A DNA stretch of 64,000 nt from the NCBI GenBank assembly GCA_934561055.1, contig CAKTFN010000005.1:62001-126000 (forward strand), in the 5' to 3' direction. Within the stretch, counting starts at the first letter, position 1. Each line of letters starts with the position of its first letter. The position numbers and the translations under genes are program-made. This stretch comes from an uncultured Eubacteriales bacterium (GTDB lineage: Bacteria > Bacillota > Clostridia > Oscillospirales > Acutalibacteraceae). Positions 33,705 to 42,724 of this stretch are shown one piece after another. Below the pieces are notes generated by a model. It saw only the letters and a list, made by a program, of their open reading frames with translations, did no database searches and was not told the origin of the DNA.

Positions 33705-34478
33705 TCATTCAATTTCAAAGCGTTCAACTCCGAGGCATTCACCGCTTTTTTCGTCAACGGTGAAAATGCAACCGCAAAGAGTGCACGGAGAATCTTCGTC
33801 CGTTTCAAAGCGCACCGGAAGATTCGTTTTGAATTTTTCAATCACAATCTCCTTTTTTACTCCGAGCACACTTTCCTTCGGGCCGCACATTCCGAGGTCG
33901 GTGATATAGCCCGTTCCTTTCGGAAGAATTCTTTCGTCGCTCGTTTGAACGTGAGTGTGCGTTCCGAAAAAGGCAGAAATTCTTCCGTCGAGATAATACG
34001 CAAGCGCTTTTTTTTCGCTCGTTGTTTCGGCGTGAAAATCAAGGAGTTTAATCCTGCAATCTTTGATCTCATCCAATGCCTTTTCAACCGCATAAAACGG
34101 GTTTTCAAGGTTTTCCATAAACATTGTTCCGGAAAGATTGATGACTCCGACTCCGACTCTTCCCATGTCAATAATTCCCGTTCCCTTTCCGGGTGCGCCG
34201 ACGGGGTAATTGAACGGACGGATCACGCAGTCGCTTCGGTCAAAATAATCATACATCTCGCTTCTTCTGAAAGCGTGGTTTCCGGTAGTGATGAAGTCAA
34301 CTCCGCTTGAAAAAAGGAAATCTGCGCTTTCGGGGGTAATTCCGTTTCCTTTTGCGGAATTTTCACCGTTTGCAAGGCAGAGATCAATTTTTTTGAGCCG
34401 CTTGAATGAAGGAAGAGTGCGGCGGACTTTTTCGCAGCCGCACCGCGAAACAACGTCGCCAAGAACAAGAATATTCAT
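33705..34478 (-). CDS. ymdB: YmdB-type metallophosphoesterase
   Basis: A 257-aa calcineurin-like phosphoesterase of the YmdB family, known in B. subtilis to hydrolyse 2',3'-cyclic nucleotides and to affect biofilm and motility decisions. Metal-ligand motifs are in place: GDVVSRCG, NGENSAKGNGI, TTGNHAF, DFHAETTSEKKAL and GTHTHVQT. ATG 34478 follows TTGGAGA; the 47 residues upstream in frame overlap the phosphatase gene and are not family sequence. It is 22 nt downstream of a histidine phosphatase gene. Confidence 0.94.
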   Translation of the reverse strand: MNILVLGDVVSRCGCEKVRRTLPSFKRLKKIDLCLANGENSAKGNGITPESADFLFSSGVDFITTGNHAFRRSEMYDYFDRSDCVIRPFNYPVGAPGKGTGIIDMGRVGVGVINLSGTMFMENLENPFYAVEKALDEIKDCRIKLLDFHAETTSEKKALAYYLDGRISAFFGTHTHVQTSDERILPKGTGYITDLGMCGPKESVLGVKKEIVIEKFKTNLPVRFETDEDSPCTLCGCIFTVDEKSGECLGVERFEIE

Positions 34479-34500
34479 AAATTTTCTCCAAAAAGTTTTT

Positions 34501-35205
34501 TCAGTCGTCAAGATATTCCGAAACGTCAAAGTCTCCGTCATCGTCCGGATAATAATCCCAACCGTCATAATAGTTTCCGCCGCTCTCCTGAGTGAGCGGA
34601 ATTTCTTCAATGACTTCAAGCTTATGTCCCGTTGTCCAAAGGGTCGGTGTGATTCTCATTGTATATCCGCAGCCGGCCGGAGCGAGCCATTCGTGAGCCG
34701 CCGCTTCGGGAAGACCGAAGTTTTCAAGAATTGCGGTCATGACGCCGCCGTGAGTGATTATGCAAGCACCGTCAACACCCGTTTTGAGAACACCGTCAAC
34801 AATTTTCACAAAGGACTCGCAAACACGTTTTGCAAATTCCTCATTCGTTTCACCGAACGGCGGCGCAACACCTTCCTGTCCCGCAAGCCACGGAGCGAAA
34901 AGCGGCTGCTTTTCATAAAGCTCCGCCGCGCTTTTTCCGTCGAACGAACCGAAATTATATTCAATCAGTCCGTCAATTACAATCGGCTTTACACCGGGAT
35001 AAAGAATCTCGGCCGTTTGAAGGCAGCGCTTGAGCGGACTTGAAAAGACAAACTTCGAGTCCGGATAAGAAAATTCTCTCTTCATTTGAAGAAGCTGCTC
35101 TTTCCCCTCGGCGCAAAGCTCCGTGTCGGTGTGTCCGATATAAAGCCCTTCAAGATTGCCTTTTGTGAGCCCGTGGCGAAGAATATGCAAAGTGAACGTT
35201 TTCAT
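34501..35205 (-). CDS. Histidine phosphatase superfamily protein
   Basis: A 234-aa phosphoglycerate-mutase-like phosphatase with the catalytic LRHGLTKGN, the second-site ITHGG and EYNFGSFDGK. Substrates of this branch range from alpha-ribazole-phosphate to sugar phosphates, and none is indicated by context. The C-terminus adds an acidic Tyr/Asp-rich tail (residues ~208-234) not needed for catalysis. It heads the run ymdB, binding protein, FakA-like, recG, luxS and has its own promoter. Confidence 0.85.
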   Translation of the reverse strand: MKTFTLHILRHGLTKGNLEGLYIGHTDTELCAEGKEQLLQMKREFSYPDSKFVFSSPLKRCLQTAEILYPGVKPIVIDGLIEYNFGSFDGKSAAELYEKQPLFAPWLAGQEGVAPPFGETNEEFAKRVCESFVKIVDGVLKTGVDGACIITHGGVMTAILENFGLPEAAAHEWLAPAGCGYTMRITPTLWTTGHKLEVIEEIPLTQESGGNYYDGWDYYPDDDGDFDVSEYLDD

Positions 35206-35246
35206 TATTATATACTCCCAAATTTTTCAAAAATTATAATCATATT

Positions 35247-35275
35247 ATTATACTTGATTTTGACCCGAAATTCAA
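35247..35275 (-). promoter_or_regulatory. Promoter of the phosphatase-ymdB operon
   Basis: Minus-strand TTGAAT, 17-nt spacer, TATAAT, about 40 nt before the ATG. Confidence 0.65.
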
Positions 35276-35330
35276 TACTGCAAAAGGGAAAAGACGGCAC
35301 GGTTAATTTTTCTTTTTTAAAAATCCAAAC

Positions 35331-35381
35331 AAAAAGCGATCGCCTCATTTTGCAAAAAGCAAAGAGTGGCAACCGCTTTTG
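35331..35381 (-). terminator. secA terminator
   Basis: On the minus strand AAAAGCGGTTGCC pairs (with one wobble and one mismatch) with GGCGATCGCTTTT, followed by TG and a T-rich stretch. It lies just after the secA stop. Confidence 0.6.
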
Positions 35382-35383
35382 TC

Positions 35384-38143
35384 TTATTCCTGATTATTTC
35401 TTGCACCGGGACGTCCGCAGCATTTTTTATACTTCTTGCCGCTTCCGCAGGGGCAGGGATCATTCACGCCGATTTTTTCGGTTTTTGATTTTTTAACCGG
35501 TCTTGCCTTTTCGCTTCCGTCACCCGAGCCGGATGCGCCGGTAACTTTTGCAACCTGTTCACGCTTGACTTCCTCGTCGGTTCTGAACTTTGCGGAAAGA
35601 ACAATTTTCACGGTATCCTCACGGATTGAAGCAACCATTGCGTCAAACATATCCGCCGTTTCCTCACGGAAAGCAACGATCGGATCCTTTTGGCCGTATG
35701 CAACAAGGCCGATTCCCTGCTTGAGCTCATCAACCGCGTCAATGTGATCCATCCACTTGAGGTCAACGCAACGAAGGAGCATCGCACGTTCGATTTCACG
35801 CATGAATTCCGGTCCGAACTCTTTTTCACGCTCCTCGTGAAGGGCGTGTGCTCTTTCGCAAAGTGTTGCTTCGATTTCTTCGGAAGAAAGGTCTTCGTCG
35901 GTAAAATCGTTTTCCGTTGTGAGCCAACCGAGATACTTTTCACGAAGCGAAGCGATATGCCATTCCTTGGCCGGAATATTTGCCGGGCAGAAGAACGCAA
36001 CGGAATCGGCAATCGATTCGTCAATCATTTTTGAAATTACGGGTTTCATGTCTTCGCCCTTGAGAACCATGTCACGCTGAGCATAAATAACGGTACGCTG
36101 GCGGTTCATAACATCGTCGAACGCAAGAACATGGCGGCGAACGGCAAAGTTGTTGCCTTCAACTTTTCGCTGAGCGGCCTCAACCTGCTTTGAAAGAAGT
36201 CCGACTTCAATCGGCATGTCATCGTCAACGGGAAGGCTCTTCATGATGCTCATCATTCTGTCGCCGCCGAAAAGACGAAGAAGGTCGTCCTGCATCGAAA
36301 GATAAAATCTGCTTTCGCCGGGGTCACCCTGACGTCCGGAACGGCCGCGAAGCTGGTTGTCGATTCGCCTTGATTCGTGGCGTTCTGTACCGATAATGTA
36401 AAGACCGCCGGCAGCTCTGACCTGTTCGGCCTCTTCTGAAATTTCTTCCTTATACATTTTTTCAAGCTTTTTGAAAGTTTCTCTCGCTTCAAGAATACTT
36501 TCGTCCTGAGTTTCGCCGAAGCCTGTTGCTTCTGCAATCAGCTCTTCGGGATACTCACGCTTTCTCATCTCGCTCTTTGCAAGATATTCCGCATTACCGC
36601 CGAGCATAATGTCGGTTCCGCGTCCTGCCATGTTGGTTGCAATTGTTACCGCACCGAGCTTACCTGCCTGAGCAATGATTTCCGCTTCTTTTTCGTGGTG
36701 CTTTGCGTTAAGAACATTGTGCTTGATTCCGCGCTTTTTGAGGGCGGCGGAAAGCTTTTCACTCTTATCGATTGAAACCGTACCGACCAAAACCGGCTGA
36801 CCTTTTTCGTGGCAGGCAATAATCTGTTCGATGATTGCGTTGAACTTGAACTGTTCTGTCTGATAGATAACATCGTCCCGGTCAATACGCTTGACGGGTT
36901 TGTTCGTCGGAACTTCAACGGCGTCAAGGCTGTAAATTTCTCTGAATTCCTGAACTTCGGTCATTGCGGTACCGGTCATACCGGAAAGCTTTTCATAAAG
37001 ACGGAAGTAGTTCTGGAATGTGATTGTTGCGAGAGTTTTGTTTTCTTTTGCGATTTTTACGCCTTCCTTGGCTTCAATCGCCTGATGAAGTCCTTCGTTG
37101 TAACGGCGGCCGATCATGATACGGCCGGTGAATTCGTCAACGATGAGAACCTGGCCGTCCTTGACAACGTAGTCAACGTCACGTTTCATAACGCCGTGAG
37201 CCTTGATTGCAATGTTGATATGATGAGAAAGAGTAAGGTTGTCGGGGTCGGAAAGGTTTTCAACATTGAAGAACTTTTCGGCCTTTGCGATTCCGCTTTT
37301 TGTCAGCGACGCAACCTTTCCCTTTTCGTCAACAACATAATCCGCACCCTGCTCTTCGGCAATTTCTTCAAGATTCATTTTTGAATCCGTTTCGGGAATG
37401 CGAAGACATTTAAGGCGTTTTACAAAATCGTTTGCGAGGGTATAGAGTTCGGAAGATTTGCTTCCCATTCCGGAAATGATGAGAGGCGTTCTCGCTTCAT
37501 CGATAAGAATCGAGTCAACCTCATCGACAACGGCAAAGTAATGCCCGCGCTGAACTTTTTCCTCAATGTACTGAACCATGTTATCACGAAGATAGTCAAA
37601 GCCCATCTCGTTGTTCGTTCCGTATGTGATGTCGGCGGCATAGGCTTTTCTTCTTTCCTCGGTGTCAAGTCCGTTGACAATGAGTCCGACCGAAAGACCG
37701 AGGAAACGGTAAACTTTTCCCATCCACTCGCTGTCGCGGCGGGCAAGGTAATCGTTGACCGTAACAATATGAACGCCTTTGCCGGTGAGTGCGTTGAGAT
37801 ATGCCGGAAGAGTTGCGACGAGCGTTTTTCCTTCACCGGTTTTCATTTCTGCGATTCTTCCCTGATGAAGAACAATTCCGCCTTCAAGCTGAACCGGGAA
37901 ATGCTTCATTCCGAGAACACGCCACGACGCTTCGCGGCAAACGGCAAACGCTTCGGGAAGGATGCTGTCAAGCGAGTCCCCATCGGCGATACGCTTTTTG
38001 AATTCGTCGGTTTTTGCGCGAAGTTCTTCGTCAGAGAGCTTTTCAATCTCGCTTTCAAGGGCGAGAATCTTATTGACCGTCGGTTTTATTCTTTTGATTT
38101 CTTTGCTTGAATAATCGCCGAAAAGCTTTTTAAAAATGCCCAT
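35384..38143 (-). CDS. secA: Protein translocase ATPase SecA
   Basis: SecA pushes unfolded preproteins through SecYEG. The 919-aa product has Walker A MKTGEGKTLVATL, the DEVDSILIDEARTPL motif, the preprotein cross-linking domain, and the helicase motif NMAGRGTDIMLGG. It ends in the SEC-C zinc tail NDPCPCGSGKKYKKCCG, which binds SecB or ribosomes in other species. GAGGTG precedes the ATG. It is monocistronic with its own promoter and terminator. Confidence 0.98.
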   Translation of the reverse strand: MGIFKKLFGDYSSKEIKRIKPTVNKILALESEIEKLSDEELRAKTDEFKKRIADGDSLDSILPEAFAVCREASWRVLGMKHFPVQLEGGIVLHQGRIAEMKTGEGKTLVATLPAYLNALTGKGVHIVTVNDYLARRDSEWMGKVYRFLGLSVGLIVNGLDTEERRKAYAADITYGTNNEMGFDYLRDNMVQYIEEKVQRGHYFAVVDEVDSILIDEARTPLIISGMGSKSSELYTLANDFVKRLKCLRIPETDSKMNLEEIAEEQGADYVVDEKGKVASLTKSGIAKAEKFFNVENLSDPDNLTLSHHINIAIKAHGVMKRDVDYVVKDGQVLIVDEFTGRIMIGRRYNEGLHQAIEAKEGVKIAKENKTLATITFQNYFRLYEKLSGMTGTAMTEVQEFREIYSLDAVEVPTNKPVKRIDRDDVIYQTEQFKFNAIIEQIIACHEKGQPVLVGTVSIDKSEKLSAALKKRGIKHNVLNAKHHEKEAEIIAQAGKLGAVTIATNMAGRGTDIMLGGNAEYLAKSEMRKREYPEELIAEATGFGETQDESILEARETFKKLEKMYKEEISEEAEQVRAAGGLYIIGTERHESRRIDNQLRGRSGRQGDPGESRFYLSMQDDLLRLFGGDRMMSIMKSLPVDDDMPIEVGLLSKQVEAAQRKVEGNNFAVRRHVLAFDDVMNRQRTVIYAQRDMVLKGEDMKPVISKMIDESIADSVAFFCPANIPAKEWHIASLREKYLGWLTTENDFTDEDLSSEEIEATLCERAHALHEEREKEFGPEFMREIERAMLLRCVDLKWMDHIDAVDELKQGIGLVAYGQKDPIVAFREETADMFDAMVASIREDTVKIVLSAKFRTDEEVKREQVAKVTGASGSGDGSEKARPVKKSKTEKIGVNDPCPCGSGKKYKKCCGRPGARNNQE

Positions 38144-38228
38144 TATTTCACCTCATATATTAATCTGTTTCAGTCGTTTAAAGCCGTTAATCGGCAAAAC
38201 TTTCCTTTTTAAAGCTAAAGTTCATATA

Positions 38229-38257
38229 ATTATATCACAAACCTTTTCATTTTTCAC
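38229..38257 (-). promoter_or_regulatory. Probable secA promoter
   Basis: Minus-strand GTGAAA, 17-nt spacer, TATAAT; the -10 is perfect, the -35 weak (4 of 6). Confidence 0.5.
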
Positions 38258-38567
38258 CCCATTTTTAAAAAAATCCGATTTTGAATTATTAATTTTTTGT
38301 GTCCAAACGGCGGAGTAATTCTCGGGCTGCCTACGAAAAAACGTCCCGAAAAAAGCAAAACATGAAATTTAAAATCAGCCGCTCAATCGGACAAAGAACC
38401 TGAAAAACCAAAAAATTGCAAGGAAAGCGTTTCAAAAGTCACTTATTTTTCTTCTTAATTGTTGACATTTTCAGCGTTATATGTAAAAATATGGAATTAA
38501 AGAGAAAAGATTTGAGTAGCCTTTAATAAAGAAAAAGGCTGCAATTTTGAAGAATGGGGAATTTAAT
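38258..38567. other. Intergenic region between secA and the lipase-like gene
   Basis: No coding signal or strong hairpin was seen in most of this A/T-rich stretch. Near its right end TTGACA (38462-38467) is followed 16-17 nt later by an A-rich TAAAAAT, a moderate promoter for the plus-strand gene at 38568. Confidence 0.45.
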
Positions 38568-39758
38568 ATGGCCGGATCACTTCAGTTCATTAGGAAATTC
38601 GGCAACGTTTCTTTCACCGAAATGCCCTTCGGTGACGTTGATAATGTTGCCCTTTGCGAAATTTTTTATATGCCTCTTGAAAAAGTTGTTTCAGACAGCT
38701 TTACCGACGAACCTCGTCCGTTTGACGAAGCCTGCCGTGCACTGTTCAGCTATAACGGAAACCGCCACCGTGCGCCCGGAATCATGCTCAAAAAGTCAAT
38801 TTCCGTAAAAATGATGGAAATGGCAAAACAGAAAAGATATTCCGAAATGAAAATTGTTGCCTGCACGGAAGTTTTCAAAACCAGCCCGGCGGTTCAGTTC
38901 GCCGCCGCAACCTTCATCCTTCCCGACAACACGCTCGTTGTTGTTTTCAGAGGAACCGATGACAGCCTCATCGGTTGGAAAGAAGACTGCGACATTTTTG
39001 TCAAACGTTCGATTCCTTCCCATGCGCTTGCCGTCAATTACCTTGAAAACGTTGCAAAACATTTTGACGGAGACATCATCGTTCTCGGTCATTCAAAGGG
39101 CGGAAACGTTGCCCTTTTTGCCGGACTCAACTGTTCGGAAAAAACGCGTTCAAGAATCAAGGCACTTTACAACAACGACGGTCCCGGATTTTTTGATTAT
39201 TCGCTTTTCAGAACAAAGCAGTATGCCGATCTTCTTCCGAGATATAACCATCTCATTCCGAGTTCTTCTTTTGTCGGCGTTCTCATGGCCTTTGACAAAG
39301 ATTATACCGTAGTCAAAAGCAAACGGCTTCTCGGTCCGATGCAGCACGACCTTTCAACCTGGCAAACCGCGGACAGCGACCTGAAAACCCTTCCGCGCGC
39401 TTCAAAGCTTGCAAAAATCAACGAAATTTGCCTTTCCGGAATTCTTTACCGCATCAACAGCGAACAGGGCGAAAACTTTGACCGAATCGCTTCGGCAATA
39501 ATTGAAGGAACGGGTCAGGTCAACCTCACCGGCTTCACGAAGCACCTTCCCTCCTCCGTCAAAGGCGCAATGAACACCTGGAAAAACTTTGACGAAGAAT
39601 CGAGGGAGGAATTCAAGGAAACTTTCAGCGGTTCAAAGGATATTTTCAAAGACAGCGTCAAGCTCGTTGTTGTCAATGAACGCAGCGAAAAAGCCAAAGA
39701 AGAAGTTCTTGAAGACCTTGAAGCGCACAGAGTTAACCTTTCCGCAATTGAGATTTAA
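38568..39758 (+). CDS. Mbeg1-like (DUF2974) alpha/beta-hydrolase, lipase-like
   Basis: A 396-aa protein of the DUF2974/Mbeg1-like group. It has a lipase-type nucleophile elbow GHSKGGN (the Ser is the expected nucleophile) and an upstream RGTDDSLIGWKED that resembles the oxyanion region. No signal peptide is seen, so it should act in the cytoplasm. ATG 38568 is preferred, with GGGG nearby; an upstream TTG would add seven residues. Family function is not established; a lipid or ester substrate is inferred from the fold. Confidence 0.8.
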   Translation: MAGSLQFIRKFGNVSFTEMPFGDVDNVALCEIFYMPLEKVVSDSFTDEPRPFDEACRALFSYNGNRHRAPGIMLKKSISVKMMEMAKQKRYSEMKIVACTEVFKTSPAVQFAAATFILPDNTLVVVFRGTDDSLIGWKEDCDIFVKRSIPSHALAVNYLENVAKHFDGDIIVLGHSKGGNVALFAGLNCSEKTRSRIKALYNNDGPGFFDYSLFRTKQYADLLPRYNHLIPSSSFVGVLMAFDKDYTVVKSKRLLGPMQHDLSTWQTADSDLKTLPRASKLAKINEICLSGILYRINSEQGENFDRIASAIIEGTGQVNLTGFTKHLPSSVKGAMNTWKNFDEESREEFKETFSGSKDIFKDSVKLVVVNERSEKAKEEVLEDLEAHRVNLSAIEI

Positions 39759-39773
39759 GTGTGTAAAAAAAAT

Positions 39774-39810
39774 AAAATACTGTCACCGCTTGCCGTGGCA
39801 GTATTTTTTT
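39774..39810 (+). terminator. Terminator of the lipase-like gene
   Basis: AAAATACTG (39774-39782) pairs with CAGTATTTT (39799-39807), with an inner CAC/GTG pairing, followed by T-rich sequence. Confidence 0.8.
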
Positions 39811-39812
39811 CA

Positions 39813-39848
39813 AAGACAAAAGCGGCCGAATGCACGACCGCTTTTCTT
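39813..39848 (-). terminator. gdhA terminator
   Basis: On the minus strand AAAGCGG (39844-39838) pairs with CCGCTTT (39825-39819). It lies between the gdhA stop and the opposing terminator. Confidence 0.55.
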
Positions 39849-39861
39849 TTATTATTTACAA

Positions 39862-41226
39862 TCAGATGAGTCCCTGGAACATCATTGCGTTTGCAACCTT
39901 TTCAAATCCGGCAATGTTTGCGCCGGCAACGAGGTCATAGCCGAGACCGTTTTCTTCGGCAGCTCTTGCGCTTGAATCATGAATGTTCTTCATGATGTCA
40001 TAAAGCTTTGCGTCAACTTCTTCCGCCGTCCATGTGTAACGGATTGAGTTCTGGCTCATTTCAAGAGCCGAAACGGCAACACCGCCTGCGTTCGCAGCCT
40101 TTGACGGTGCAACGGCTTTAAGATTCTTCTTGAGGTATTCCAAAGCTTCGTTGGTTGTCGGCATATTTGAAACTTCAACATAATACTGAGTTCCGTTTTC
40201 AACAATCTGCTTTGCTTCTTCAATTCCGACTTCGTTTTGAGTTGCACAGGGCATTACGATGTCGGCCTTAACGCCCCAAGGCTTTTCGCCGGGGAAGAAC
40301 TTTGCACCGAATTTTTCGGCATAATCTTTAAGCTTGATGTCCGAACAGGCACGGATTTTAAGAAGGTAATCAATCTTTTCGTCTGTGTTGATTCCGTCTT
40401 CGTCAAGAATATATCCGTCCGAACCGGAGATTGTGATGACTTTTGCGCCGAGTTCGCTGAGTTTTTTGATTGCGCCCCATGAAACGTTGCCGTATCCCGA
40501 AACAACAACAGTCTTTCCCTTTACGCTGTCGCCGAAATGCTTGAGCATTTCAATCGTGTAGTAAACCGCACCGTATCCGGTTGCTTCCGGGCGGATGTAA
40601 GATCCGCCGTAGGACATGCTCTTTCCGGTAAGAACACCGTTTTCAAAAACGCCCTTGACGTGTCTGTACCAACCGTAAAGATATCCGATTTCCTTTTCGC
40701 CGACGCCGATGTCGCCTGCAGGAACGTCAATTTCAGGTCCGATGTGCTTATAAAGTTCGGTCATGAAGCTCTGGCAGAAGCGCATGATTTCTCCGTCGCT
40801 CTTTCCGTGGGGGTCAAAGTCGCTTCCGCCCTTTGCACCGCCGATCGGAAGACCGGTAAGGCTGTTTTTGAATGTCTGCTCAAAACCGAGAAATTTGAGA
40901 AGTCCCTGATATACAGATGAATGGAAACGAAGTCCGCCTTTATAAGGTCCGATTGCTCCGTTGAACTGAACTCTGTAACCGCGGTTGACCTGAACTTTTC
41001 CGCTGTCGTCAACCCATGTAACTCGGAACGAAACGATTCTTTCCGGCTCAACCATTCTTTCAAGCAAAGCCGCCTTTTCAAACTCCGGGTGCTTTTCAAC
41101 ATACGGTGCAATTGAGGTAAGAACCTCTGTGACGGTCTGAATGAATTCCGGCTCTCCGGCATTTTTCTTTTTGACCGATTCAATGACTCTTTCTATGTAG
41201 CTCACGTCAAACAACTCCTTAAACAT
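39862..41226 (-). CDS. gdhA: Glutamate dehydrogenase (NADP-type, hexameric)
   Basis: Interconverts 2-oxoglutarate plus ammonium and glutamate. The 454-aa product has the catalytic lysine in PIGGAKGGSDFDP, the substrate segment GPYKGGLRFH and the GYGNVSWGAIKKL nucleotide fold. Length and the DVPAGDIGVG block fit the ~450-aa biosynthetic class. NADP preference is inferred from that class. The gene stands alone, with a promoter 55-85 nt upstream that carries an inverted repeat. Confidence 0.95.
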   Translation of the reverse strand: MFKELFDVSYIERVIESVKKKNAGEPEFIQTVTEVLTSIAPYVEKHPEFEKAALLERMVEPERIVSFRVTWVDDSGKVQVNRGYRVQFNGAIGPYKGGLRFHSSVYQGLLKFLGFEQTFKNSLTGLPIGGAKGGSDFDPHGKSDGEIMRFCQSFMTELYKHIGPEIDVPAGDIGVGEKEIGYLYGWYRHVKGVFENGVLTGKSMSYGGSYIRPEATGYGAVYYTIEMLKHFGDSVKGKTVVVSGYGNVSWGAIKKLSELGAKVITISGSDGYILDEDGINTDEKIDYLLKIRACSDIKLKDYAEKFGAKFFPGEKPWGVKADIVMPCATQNEVGIEEAKQIVENGTQYYVEVSNMPTTNEALEYLKKNLKAVAPSKAANAGGVAVSALEMSQNSIRYTWTAEEVDAKLYDIMKNIHDSSARAAEENGLGYDLVAGANIAGFEKVANAMMFQGLI

Positions 41227-41253
41227 CTTATTTTAAGATAATCAAGATTTTTA

Positions 41254-41310
41254 TTATCACTTTAAATGATTACAGTGATAATTGTATTACAAAATTCACA
41301 ACGGTGTCAA
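41254..41310 (-). promoter_or_regulatory. gdhA promoter with an inverted repeat at the start point
   Basis: Minus-strand TTGACA (41310-41305), 18-nt spacer, TACAAT (41286-41281). Immediately downstream, TTATCACT (41254-41261) and AGTGATAA (41274-41281) form a perfect 8-bp inverted repeat with a 12-nt spacer covering the transcription start, a likely operator. The rest of the 308-nt gap to alr has one small hairpin (CTCACC/GGTGAG near 41.38 kb) and nothing else recognised. Confidence 0.65.
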
Positions 41311-41485
41311 TGATAAAATTTTACAAAAAAAATCCACTATAAAAGCCTGCTTATAACCGATTTACCAATGAGCGGCGGCTCACCTCGGTGAGTGAATATT
41401 CATTTTGCACTTTAACATATTTACGCATAATTATTCATGCCGTTTTTCGTCTTCCGGTTTTTTTGTGCGGATCTTTGTATATAAT

Positions 41486-41518
41486 ACCAAAAACAACCGC
41501 CGAAAAACAACGGTTGCC
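41486..41518 (-). terminator. alr terminator
   Basis: On the minus strand CAACCG (41516-41511) pairs with CGGTTG (41499-41494), then TTTTTGG. Confidence 0.65.
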
Positions 41519-41534
41519 TTTGATTAATAATTAT

Positions 41535-42686
41535 TCATTGATTTTCGGTTTCACCGCGTCTGACATAAATCCGTTTAATTCTCGGCATAAAATTGCAAAG
41601 CACTTCGTAACCGAAGCTGTCGCTCATTTCTCCGAGTTCTTCCGCGGTAATTGCCAAAGAGCCGTTTTTTCCGAGAATAATCGCCCGATCGCCCTCATTG
41701 ACCTGTTCAATGTCCGAAACGTCAACCATAATCTGATCCATACAAACTTTTCCGACAACGGGAGCTTTTTTTCCGTTGATAAGAACATATCCTTTGTTTG
41801 AAAAACAGCGGTTGTATCCGTCGGCATAACCTATGCAGACAGTTGCGATTTTTCTTTCGCACGGAGCGGTATAAATCTGTCCGTAGCCGATTTTTGTTCC
41901 CTTTTTAACGGTTTTGACGAACGCAACGTGGCTTTCAACCTGCATTGCCGGAATGAGGTGAACGCGCTCTTTGTGAACATCTTCCGAAGGATAAAGACCG
42001 TAAAGCGAAACACCGAAACGAACCATGTCAAAGCTCTTTTCACCTTCAATTACAGCTGCACTGTTGCAAATATGTTTTATCGGAATTTCAATTCCGTGTT
42101 TTTCAAGAAGTGAAATAAAGTTTTCAAAACGTTCCGTCTGCTCGTTTGTGCTTGTTTTGTCCTTTTCGTCTGAGCAGGCGTAATGGCTGAAAAGTCCTTC
42201 GACATAAAGGCCGGGAAGTCTTCTGATTTTTTCAACCGCTTCCGCACCGTTCTCGTCGTCGGTGAAGCCGATTCTTCCCATTCCGGTGTCAACGGCAATG
42301 TGAACTTTTGCCGTTTTGTTCATTTTGAGCGCGGTTTCGGAAAGAGCCTTTGCGTTTTCAACATTAAATATCGTTGCCGTAATGTCGTTTCTGATAAGAT
42401 CTTCATACTCAAGCGGACTTGTGTATGAAAGGATGAGTAACGGCGTTTTTACGCCGGCGGCACGGATTGCTTCGCCTTCGTTGATTGAGGCAACGGCAAA
42501 GTAATCACATTTATTTTGCAAAAATAGTGCAATTCTGCGTGAGCCGTGGCCGTATGCGTCGGCTTTGATAACACACATCGTTTTTACATCAGGTGCAAGC
42601 AAGGCCTTGAGTTCGTTGAAATTGTTTTCAATCGCGTCAAGGTCAATGCGAGCAAAACTTCTGTAATATGACGGTTTTTTTTTCAA
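41535..42686 (-). CDS. alr: Alanine racemase
   Basis: PLP enzyme that makes D-alanine for peptidoglycan. The 383-aa product has the PLP lysine in VIKADAYGHG, substrate-loop Arg/His in GMGRIGF and FSHYACSDE, and the catalytic tyrosine in IGYGQIYTA. The C-terminal domain ends near FGYEVLCNFMPRIKR. The start is TTG 42686, with GGAAGG about 10 nt upstream. It follows the FGGY kinase by 38 nt and may be co-transcribed with it. Confidence 0.95.
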   Translation of the reverse strand: MKKKPSYYRSFARIDLDAIENNFNELKALLAPDVKTMCVIKADAYGHGSRRIALFLQNKCDYFAVASINEGEAIRAAGVKTPLLILSYTSPLEYEDLIRNDITATIFNVENAKALSETALKMNKTAKVHIAVDTGMGRIGFTDDENGAEAVEKIRRLPGLYVEGLFSHYACSDEKDKTSTNEQTERFENFISLLEKHGIEIPIKHICNSAAVIEGEKSFDMVRFGVSLYGLYPSEDVHKERVHLIPAMQVESHVAFVKTVKKGTKIGYGQIYTAPCERKIATVCIGYADGYNRCFSNKGYVLINGKKAPVVGKVCMDQIMVDVSDIEQVNEGDRAIILGKNGSLAITAEELGEMSDSFGYEVLCNFMPRIKRIYVRRGETENQ

Positions 42687-42724
42687 ACTTACACTACCTT
42701 CCGTTAGTTTATTGCGGCAGTTGA

